Below, one piece after another: positions 7,895 to 13,164 of a stretch of 15,844 bases of DNA (position 1 is its first letter; each line of letters begins with the position of its first letter). The position numbers were made by a program, and so were the translations under genes. A model generated the notes under the pieces. The model had not been told where the DNA came from. It did not search any database and saw nothing but the letters and a program-made list of their open reading frames with translations. The stretch is from CAZKFN01 sp964552035 (lineage in GTDB: Bacteria; Bacteroidota; Bacteroidia; Flavobacteriales_E; Vicingaceae): assembly GCA_964552035.1 (NCBI GenBank), contig CAZKFN010000051.1, positions 1 to 15,844 of the forward strand, in the 5' to 3' direction.

Positions 7895-8458
7895 ATGTTA
7901 GTGGCAAATGTTAAGAAAGAAAGCAACATTGTTGAATATGTAATTTATATGTATCAAATAGAAGATTTGATACGTTCCTTTAACTTTAATCTCGATAAAA
8001 TCGACAGAGAGATTGTCCAAAAGTATGAGCAGACTTTAAAAGTAAAAGAGCAAATAAAAATTTGGTATTCTGATTTAATCAAAAAAATGAAAGAGGAAGG
8101 AATACAGGAAAAAGGACATTTAAAAGAGTTGGATGAAATTGTAGAAGGCTTAGAAGTTTTACATCAAAGTTTGCTCAACACTTTTCAACTTGAAGAGTAT
8201 AAGGATTTATATGGAAAAGCTCAATCTTCAATAGAGGAGCTTAGAAGCAAGTCAGATGTTAAAATTAGACCAAGTGAAATTGCCTTATCTATTAATGGCT
8301 TATACGGATTGTTAGTTTTGCGTTTAAAAAAGCAACCCATAACAGATGAAACCCAACTTGCTTTGAATAAAATTAGTGCAATGATGGGCAATTTGGCTTT
8401 TCAATACAACCAAATGAAAATGGGAAAACTTCGCTTTCCAGAAGCACAAAAGAATTAA
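7895..8458 (+). CDS. DUF4924 family protein of unknown function
   Basis: A 187-residue, mostly alpha-helical protein without signal peptide or membrane segment, so cytoplasmic. The N-terminus (VKKESNIVEYVIYMYQIEDLIR, residues 6-27) and the segment ALSINGLYGLLVLRLKKQPIT (129-149) followed by DETQLALNKISAMMG are the marks of DUF4924, a family restricted to Bacteroidota. No catalytic motif is visible and the function is unknown. The gene starts 2 bases after the Skp-like gene and ends in a strong terminator, so the pair forms a two-gene unit. Residues 30-125 are charged and could form a helical bundle or coiled coil. Confidence 0.85.
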   Translation: MLVANVKKESNIVEYVIYMYQIEDLIRSFNFNLDKIDREIVQKYEQTLKVKEQIKIWYSDLIKKMKEEGIQEKGHLKELDEIVEGLEVLHQSLLNTFQLEEYKDLYGKAQSSIEELRSKSDVKIRPSEIALSINGLYGLLVLRLKKQPITDETQLALNKISAMMGNLAFQYNQMKMGKLRFPEAQKN

Positions 8459-8466
8459 AAATTTAA

Positions 8467-8494
8467 AAAGCCAGTTAAAGTTCTAACTGGCTTT
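8467..8494. terminator. Strong bidirectional rho-independent terminator
   Basis: A perfect 11-bp stem, AAAGCCAGTTA (8467-8477) with TAACTGGCTTT (8484-8494), has a 6-base loop AAGTTC. A and T flanks on both sides let it serve the plus-strand DUF4924 gene and the convergent minus-strand lipoprotein gene, 8 and 15 bases from their stops. Confidence 0.88.
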
Positions 8495-8509
8495 ATAATG
8501 TTTGCTATG

Positions 8510-8929
8510 TTATTCAAAATATTGATGATACATTTCAAAAGAAGCCTTTAATTCAGCAATTGCTTTATTAGCCTCTTCATCATTTTTAGCAGCTATTAAA
8601 TTGCTAGTCAACTCCAAATGTGGGTGAAGCCAATGATGTAGTTGCTCATGGGACTCCCCCTCCATAGTACAAGAAGAAATTAATTCTTTATTTTGATGAT
8701 CTAACCTTTCACCTAAACCTTGATAGTCAGTATCTCCATCTTCAAGGTAAATCTTAACCATATCTTCAGCAATTTCAATATGAGGTTTCATTTCCTCATT
8801 AACTAACCAAAGTTTTCCGTCGTTTAATGTGATTTTATCGGAAGTCGTATCGGTGTTATGTTCATTTGAGTCACAAGAAGATAAAGCTATGGTTAGCAGA
8901 ATTCCAAGACTTAAAAGTATTCGGTTCAT
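8510..8929 (-). CDS. Small lipoprotein with cytochrome b562-like helical bundle pattern
   Basis: A 139-residue lipoprotein. The signal peptide ends in the lipobox LSSC with lipidated Cys19, and no acidic surface-export signal follows the Cys, so a periplasm-facing location is likely. After a polar linker (20-35) comes an all-helical domain. It can be aligned by eye with cytochrome b562: Met47 in VNEEMKPHIEIAEDM corresponds to the N-terminal axial Met, and the tail NDEEANKAIAELKASFEMYHQYFE to the b562 tail with the axial His (YHQ), here His135. The Met-to-His distance is 88 residues against 95 in E. coli b562. The middle has a dense metal- or heme-type cluster, SCTMEGESHEQLHHWLHPH (residues 86-104), with Cys87, Met89 and five His. 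The function is not established: heme binding is my inference, and copper or other metal binding is an alternative. Its divergent neighbour is a DUF481 barrel gene. Confidence 0.75.
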   Translation of the reverse strand: MNRILLSLGILLTIALSSCDSNEHNTDTTSDKITLNDGKLWLVNEEMKPHIEIAEDMVKIYLEDGDTDYQGLGERLDHQNKELISSCTMEGESHEQLHHWLHPHLELTSNLIAAKNDEEANKAIAELKASFEMYHQYFE

Positions 8930-8961
8930 GTTCTAAAATTTTAATTGTTTTGTTTTGCAAC

Positions 8962-8969
8962 CAAAGTTA
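8962..8969 (-). promoter_or_regulatory. Candidate -7 box (TAACTTTG) for the lipoprotein gene
   Basis: An exact match to TAnnTTTG on the minus strand, 32 bases before the ATG at 8929. The identical octamer occurs in front of the GlmU-like gene. No convincing -33 TTTG is seen at the expected distance. Confidence 0.5.
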
Positions 8970-9049
8970 CAATATTATAATCTTTTTAAGGTTTTTATTT
9001 CTCTTGTCGAAAGCTGCTTAAATTATTCATTAAATGAACAAAAGAAAAT

Positions 9050-9057
9050 TATTTTTG
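9050..9057 (+). promoter_or_regulatory. Candidate -7 box (TATTTTTG) for the DUF481 gene
   Basis: An exact match to TAnnTTTG, 23 bases before the ATG at 9081, in the 151-bp divergent spacer shared with the lipoprotein gene. No -33 TTTG is visible at the right distance. Confidence 0.45.
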
Positions 9058-9080
9058 CAGTTTGAAGTTAAGGTTAAGTT

Positions 9081-9872
9081 ATGCGAATATTACTTTTTGT
9101 TTTTTCGGTGTTATTTTTTTCTTTGGAAGGTAATGCACAAATTTTAAATGTACAAAAATCTGAGTTGAAAAAGGATACTTCTAATTTTATTGGTTCCATG
9201 ACAGCTTCAGTAGACTTATATAATCGATCGGTAGCAGCAGATAAAAAAATGAGTTTCTTTGAGGCTAAGTTTAAATCTGGATTCGCATGGTTTATAAAAA
9301 ACTCTACTTTAACTTTTATCAATGATTTTTCATTTGCAGAGCTCAATAAAGAAATGATTAAAAGTGTAGGATTTCAGCATGTACGTTATAGTTTATTCGA
9401 ATCAGGAGAATTTCACCCAGAGGCTTTTGCTCAATACCAATTTGATAATTATAGAGGATTAGCTCCACGTTGGCTAGGAGGTGTTGGATTGAGGCATGAT
9501 TTGATACAAGCTAAAACTTTTAATTTCTTTTACGGGGTTGGTGTCATGTATGAATATGAAGTTTGGCAAGAAATAGAAAAGCCCGATAAGGTGTATAAAA
9601 GCTTAATTAAATCTACAAACTATATAGGATTTCATTGGGATGCAACAGAAGACTTTAATTTACATATGATTTCATATTTTCAAACTGCCCCTGATAAAAA
9701 AGACAACTTATGGAGAAAACGTTATAGTTTTGAAATAAGCATGAATACTGCCATTAGCAGTAGATTTTCTATTAATAACAGTTTTAGCATTTCTCATGAA
9801 AGTCAACCTATTATTGATGTTGTTCCTACTATTTACAATTTGGAAATGGGGATTAACTATTTTATAAGATAA
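9081..9872 (+). CDS. DUF481-type outer-membrane beta-barrel protein
   Basis: A 263-residue exported protein. Residues 1-19 are a signal peptide (LLFVFSVLFFSLEGNA before Gln20). The rest is a series of alternating amphipathic beta strands with aromatic girdles, for example YSLFESGEFHPEAFAQYQFD (103-122), WLGGVGLRHDLI, FFYGVGVMYEYEVWQEIE and YSFEISMNTAISSRFSINNS. It ends on an aromatic-rich strand, MGINYFIR. This layout matches DUF481 (YdiY-like) barrels, with the typical GGVGLRHDL strand turn. The role is unknown; pores and stress-induced barrels both occur in this group. It is probably monocistronic: 105 bp separate it from the next gene, with separate promoter motifs between. Confidence 0.75.
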   Translation: MRILLFVFSVLFFSLEGNAQILNVQKSELKKDTSNFIGSMTASVDLYNRSVAADKKMSFFEAKFKSGFAWFIKNSTLTFINDFSFAELNKEMIKSVGFQHVRYSLFESGEFHPEAFAQYQFDNYRGLAPRWLGGVGLRHDLIQAKTFNFFYGVGVMYEYEVWQEIEKPDKVYKSLIKSTNYIGFHWDATEDFNLHMISYFQTAPDKKDNLWRKRYSFEISMNTAISSRFSINNSFSISHESQPIIDVVPTIYNLEMGINYFIR

Positions 9873-9891
9873 ATCCCTGTTGATAATTGCA

Positions 9892-9925
9892 TTTGAAATC
9901 ATGATAATAGTACCTTTGAAATCAT
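9892..9925 (+). repeat. Two direct copies of an 11-mer upstream of the SBP gene
   Basis: TTTGAAATCAT occurs at 9892-9902 and again at 9915-9925, 23 bases apart, or about two helical turns. The second copy overlaps the upstream -7-like box. The arrangement suits a regulator binding one face of the DNA, or duplicated promoter elements. Confidence 0.6.
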
Positions 9926-9943
9926 TAATCCTTCTTACTTTTG
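9911..9943 (+). promoter_or_regulatory. Two candidate -7 boxes for the SBP gene
   Basis: TACCTTTG (9911-9918) and TACTTTTG (9936-9943) both match TAnnTTTG. The TTTG of the first lies 17 bases before the second, so it can serve as its -33 element. A TTG at 9887-9889 lies 21 bases before the first box. The downstream box is 34 bases before the ATG at 9978. Confidence 0.5.
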
Positions 9944-9959
9944 GAACTAAGTAATGATT
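9920..9959. repeat. Inverted repeat flanking the -7 box of the SBP gene
   Basis: AATCATTA (9920-9927) is the exact reverse complement of TAATGATT (9952-9959), with the box TACTTTTG in the 24-base interval. It could be an operator pair, though AT-rich 8-mers can match by chance. Confidence 0.35.
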
Positions 9960-9977
9960 AATTTGAAGTAAAAATCA

Positions 9978-11630
9978 ATGCCCTTTATCAAAGAAACTTC
10001 TTTCCTAGTCCTTCTTTCATTTCTTTTAGCTTGTCATTCTGAAAACCGTTATGAAGGGAAATCTATTTTTCGCTATAATATTGGTGAAAATATCACTTCG
10101 CTAGATCCTGCATTCGCAAGAAGTTTAGATAATGTATCCACGGTGAATCAAATTTTTAATGGATTAGTGGAGTTGGATAGTAATTTGCAAATTGTTCCTT
10201 CCATTGCTGAGTATTGGGAAATCTCTAAAGATGGCAAACGCTACACTTTTTATTTGCGAGAGGACGTTTATTTTCATAAAAGTGAGGCTTTTGGTAAAGA
10301 TAGTAGCCGAAGGGTTGTAGCCGGTGATTTTGTATATTCCTTAAATCGCTTGGTCGATGAAAAATTAATTTCTCCTGGAAAATGGGTAATGAATGCAGTT
10401 GCTAGAAATCAAGATGGAAGTTTAAAAATAAAAGCATTAAATAAAAAAACTTTAGAAATTGAATTAAATGAAAAATTTCCACCTTTTTTAGGAATTCTAA
10501 GCATGCAATATTGTGCTGTAGTTCCGGAGGAGGCTGTGCGATATTATGGCAATGATTTCCGCTCCAATCCTATAGGTACTGGACCTTTTAAATTTAAATA
10601 TTGGAAAGAAAATGGGAAGTTAATCTTATTAAAAAACGAGCATTATTTTGAGGTAGATGCCCAAGGAAATAGCTTACCTTATTTGGATGCTGTTGCCATT
10701 TCTTTTATCAAAGACCAAGAAGTGAGCTTCCTTAATTTTATAAAAGGAGATTTTGATTACTTATCCGGTTTAAAAGGAAGTTATAAAGATGAAATCTTAA
10801 ATTCTAATGGGGAATTGATGGATAAATATAAAGACCGATTTAATTTAATTAAAAGTCCTTATTTGAATTCAGAATATTTGGGGTTTAATTTAGATTCTAC
10901 TTATTTGGAAGAAACCCAAAGCCCCTTAAAAGATATTAACCTTAGAAGAGCCATTAACTATGGCTTTGATCGGCATAAAATGTTGAAATATTTGAGGAAT
11001 GGAATAGGAATTCAAGCAGACCAAGGATTTATACCTAAAGGATTAGCCGCTTATGAAATTGGAGGGATTAAAGGATTTTCTTATCAACCGGATTCTACTG
11101 TAAAGTTATTAGAAAGAGCTGGTTATCCAATGGGTGAAGGTTTGCCTAGTATTACTTTAAGCACTACATCAGAATATCAAGATTTGAGTAAGTACATTCA
11201 ACATCAACTGAGTAATTTTGGGATTACCATTAAAATTGATGTGAATCAAGCAGCAATAAATAATGAATTGATAGCCAACAATAAAACAGCTTTTTTTAGA
11301 AAATCTTGGGTAGCAGATTATCCCGATGCAGAGAATTATCTATCCTTGTTTTTAAGTGAGAACTTTTCTCCTTCAGGACCTAATTATACTCACTTTAGCA
11401 ACTCCACTTACGATTCTTTGTTTCAGTATGCTATGAGCATTTACGACGATAGTAGTAGGCAGTATCTTTATCAAGAGCTCAATCAAATGATAATAGATGA
11501 AGCAGCGATTGTCCCTTTATTTTATGATGAGGTGGTGCGGTTTGTCCCTAAATATATTTCTAATCTAGGAATTAATTCCATGAATTTAATGGTTTTAAAA
11601 TACACTCGTAAAGAAGAAGTGCATCAATAA
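9978..11630 (+). CDS. ABC transporter substrate-binding lipoprotein, family 5 (peptide/OppA-like)
   Basis: A 550-residue lipoprotein that captures peptides or similar solutes for an ABC importer. The lipobox LLAC places lipidated Cys19, and no acidic surface signal follows. SBP_bac_5 motifs are in order: SLDPAFARSLDNVSTVNQIFNGLVE (41-65), the family signature region around VVAGDFVYSLNRL (113-125), NPIGTGPFKFKYW (197-209), LRRAINYGFDRHKML (322-336), and a C-terminal WVADYPDAENYLSLF region near residues 440-455. Length is normal for the family. No permease or ATPase gene is adjacent, so it is an orphan binding protein whose partner must be elsewhere. The ligand cannot be told from sequence; oligopeptides are the family default. 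It converges with a small membrane-protein ORF 5 bases away. Confidence 0.9.
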   Translation: MPFIKETSFLVLLSFLLACHSENRYEGKSIFRYNIGENITSLDPAFARSLDNVSTVNQIFNGLVELDSNLQIVPSIAEYWEISKDGKRYTFYLREDVYFHKSEAFGKDSSRRVVAGDFVYSLNRLVDEKLISPGKWVMNAVARNQDGSLKIKALNKKTLEIELNEKFPPFLGILSMQYCAVVPEEAVRYYGNDFRSNPIGTGPFKFKYWKENGKLILLKNEHYFEVDAQGNSLPYLDAVAISFIKDQEVSFLNFIKGDFDYLSGLKGSYKDEILNSNGELMDKYKDRFNLIKSPYLNSEYLGFNLDSTYLEETQSPLKDINLRRAINYGFDRHKMLKYLRNGIGIQADQGFIPKGLAAYEIGGIKGFSYQPDSTVKLLERAGYPMGEGLPSITLSTTSEYQDLSKYIQHQLSNFGITIKIDVNQAAINNELIANNKTAFFRKSWVADYPDAENYLSLFLSENFSPSGPNYTHFSNSTYDSLFQYAMSIYDDSSRQYLYQELNQMIIDEAAIVPLFYDEVVRFVPKYISNLGINSMNLMVLKYTRKEEVHQ

Positions 11631-11640
11631 AAATTTTATT
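11626..11640. terminator. AT-only palindrome spanning two convergent stop codons
   Basis: AATAAAA (11626-11632) and TTTTATT (11634-11640) are perfect inverted repeats around one central base. The stop codons of the SBP gene (11628-11630) and of the minus-strand small ORF (11636-11638) both lie inside. With no GC in the stem it would be a weak terminator at best. Confidence 0.3.
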
Positions 11641-11803
11641 TGTAACGTCTATTTATGGTAATCATAGTAACCAGCCAAATAATAAATGCAAGAATGCTAA
11701 CGGTTGTAAGTAAGCTACTGTCATCAGAGAAAAAATAAACAATTCCAATGATGGAAAATAGTATGATTGCTATAATTCCTTTTATTTGATCTTTTTTATA
11801 CAT
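11636..11803 (-). CDS. Small two-helix membrane protein (55 aa)
   Basis: Reading the minus strand from ATG at 11803 to TAA at 11636 gives 55 residues starting MYKKDQIKG. Two hydrophobic stretches are plain: GIIAIILFSIIGIVYFF (9-25) and LLTTVSILAFIIWLVTMITI (31-50). They are separated by a short acidic/Ser turn (SDDSS), and the protein ends in NRRYK. The Lys-rich N-terminus and Arg/Lys C-terminus suggest a hairpin with both ends in the cytoplasm. The ORF nearly fills the gap between SBP and the GlmU-like gene, and an exact TAnnTTTG box stands 4 bases before its ATG. I do not recognise a family. A chance ORF is possible but less likely, given the clean hairpin topology and promoter. Confidence 0.6.
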   Translation of the reverse strand: MYKKDQIKGIIAIILFSIIGIVYFFSDDSSLLTTVSILAFIIWLVTMITINRRYK

Positions 11804-11807
11804 TTTA

Positions 11808-11815
11808 CAAATTTA
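11808..11815 (-). promoter_or_regulatory. Candidate -7 box (TAAATTTG) for the small membrane protein
   Basis: An exact TAnnTTTG match on the minus strand, 4 bases before the ATG, which would give a leaderless transcript. No -33 element is seen. Confidence 0.35.
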
Positions 11816-11839
11816 CGTAAGGAAAATATCTTTTTCGAT

Positions 11840-11847
11840 TAACTTTG
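11840..11847 (+). promoter_or_regulatory. Candidate -7 box (TAACTTTG) for the GlmU-like gene
   Basis: An exact TAnnTTTG match 17 bases before the ATG at 11865, so the leader would be about 12-14 bases and A-rich (AAAACTAAAACAA) without Shine-Dalgarno. The -33 TTTG is not evident. It is the same octamer as in front of the lipoprotein gene. Confidence 0.5.
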
Positions 11848-11864
11848 TAAGAAAACTAAAACAA

Positions 11865-13046
11865 ATGAATATCATATTATTCGACACTCAAAGAACTAAG
11901 CTTTTACCCTTTGCCTACACTCGTCCAATTGCAGATTTTAGATGCGGCATTTTAACCCTAAAAGAGAAATGGGAAAAGCGTGTTTCATCTGCCAAAGTTT
12001 CCTTTTTAACTGTACCCTATTTACAAGTAAAATACCAAGTAGTTTACAATTCTTTAAATCTTTATGTCAATGGAGCTTTGCTGGTGGATGAACAAATGAT
12101 AGCAGCTTTTCAACAGTTAAAAGATGGAGAAGCTTTGTATGATGATGCAGACAATTTAATGGCTTTATGTTCAACAGAAAAGCTAGAATTAGAAAACTTA
12201 GAAAATGCAGTTCAAGAAAAATTAAATTATGTTGATGCCTTTTCAAAAATTGAAAATGTTTGGGATATCTTCGTTTTAAATGCTCAAGAAATAGAAAAAG
12301 ATTTTGAGTTATTAACTCGTGGAAGGACTTCTGCACCTATTGATTCTAGCAATACCCTTCTAGGAGATCGTATATTTTTAGAAGAAGGTGCAGTAGTACA
12401 AGCTGCAATTTTAAATTCGAAAACCGGGCCTATTTATGTTGGAAAAGATGCTGAAATTATGGAGGGAAGTGTGATCAGAGGACCCTTTGCTATGGGGGAG
12501 CATGCTGCGTTAAAAATTTCAGCTAAAATATACGGTGCTACCACTTTAGGACCCCATGTAAAAGTTGGTGGAGAAGTGAGCAACTCTGTGATATTTGGCT
12601 ATTCCAATAAAGGGCATGAGGGCTTTTTAGGTAATTCGGTACTAGGAGAATGGTGCAATCTCGGTGCTGATACTAATGTCTCTAATCTTAAAAACAACTA
12701 TGCATTAATTAAGTTGTGGAGCTATGAGAAAGGGGGCTTTAAAAATTCAGGACAGCAGTTTTGCGGAATGATGATGGGAGATCATTCTAAAAGTGGAATA
12801 AATACCATGTTTAATACTGCAACAGTGGTGGGTGTTAGTTCCAATATTTATGGGGGAGGGTTTCCTAGGTCTTTTATTCCTTCTTTCTCTTGGGGAGGAG
12901 CAGAAAAATGGATGACGTATAGATTTGAAAAAGCCATGGAAGTGGCAGAAAAAATGATGGAAAGAAGGGGGGTAAAATTAGAGGAATCCGATAGGTCTAT
13001 TCTAAAACAAGTCTTTGAATTATCTTCTACCTATCGTAATTTTTAG
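11865..13046 (+). CDS. Bacteroidota-type GlmU-like protein (putative GlcNAc-1-P uridylyltransferase / GlcN-1-P acetyltransferase)
   Basis: A 393-residue cytoplasmic protein of the alternative bifunctional GlmU family found in Bacteroidota (TIGR03991 type), predicted to make UDP-GlcNAc for peptidoglycan and outer-membrane glycans. The N-terminus (NIILFDTQRTKLLPFAYTRPIADFRCGILTLKEKWEK, 2-38) replaces the LAAGxGTRM loop of classical GlmU and is the hallmark of this family. Residues ~155-335 form a left-handed beta-helix of hexapeptide repeats (LGDRIFLEEGAVVQAAILN, VGKDAEIMEGSVIRGPFAMG, LGPHVKVGGEVSNSVIFG). NKGHEGFLGNSVLGEWCNLGADTNVSN (248-274) and GMMMGDHSKSGINTMFNTATVVG (301-323) belong to the acetyltransferase part. 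A C-terminal helix follows (347-393). It appears monocistronic: 118 bp and a hairpin separate it from lon. Assignment to the family is strong; catalytic activity is inferred. Confidence 0.9.
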   Translation: MNIILFDTQRTKLLPFAYTRPIADFRCGILTLKEKWEKRVSSAKVSFLTVPYLQVKYQVVYNSLNLYVNGALLVDEQMIAAFQQLKDGEALYDDADNLMALCSTEKLELENLENAVQEKLNYVDAFSKIENVWDIFVLNAQEIEKDFELLTRGRTSAPIDSSNTLLGDRIFLEEGAVVQAAILNSKTGPIYVGKDAEIMEGSVIRGPFAMGEHAALKISAKIYGATTLGPHVKVGGEVSNSVIFGYSNKGHEGFLGNSVLGEWCNLGADTNVSNLKNNYALIKLWSYEKGGFKNSGQQFCGMMMGDHSKSGINTMFNTATVVGVSSNIYGGGFPRSFIPSFSWGGAEKWMTYRFEKAMEVAEKMMERRGVKLEESDRSILKQVFELSSTYRNF

Positions 13047-13052
13047 TTTTTT

Positions 13053-13080
13053 AACTGCCATATAAGCAGTTTCTATTTTT
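13053..13080 (+). terminator. Probable rho-independent terminator after the GlmU-like gene
   Basis: AACTGC (13053-13058) pairs with GCAGTT (13066-13071) across a 7-base loop, followed by TCTATTTTT. The 6-bp stem is short but sits 6 bases after the stop codon with a T-rich tail. Confidence 0.5.
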
Positions 13081-13108
13081 AACACGCCAGTTGTCTTATT
13101 AATGCTTG

Positions 13109-13125
13109 CCGAGGTTACTACTCGG
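13109..13125. repeat. GC-rich inverted repeat in the lon upstream region
   Basis: CCGAG (13109-13113) and CTCGG (13121-13125) flank GTTACTA. This is the most GC-rich spot in an AT-rich spacer, 40 bases before the lon ATG. No T run follows. It could be an operator or leader hairpin. It does not match the CIRCE heat-shock operator. Confidence 0.35.
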
Positions 13126-13164
13126 AATAAAATTATAAACTGACAATTTGACTAAAGATAAATT

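Noticed and set aside
12067..12336. Minus-strand His/Leu-rich ORF inside the GlmU-like gene
   Set aside because: Antisense to a conserved coding region; its composition reflects the reverse complement of Lys/Glu-rich helices.
13109..13125. CIRCE heat-shock operator before lon
   Set aside because: The inverted repeat CCGAG-N7-CTCGG does not match TTAGCACTC-N9-GAGTGCTAA.
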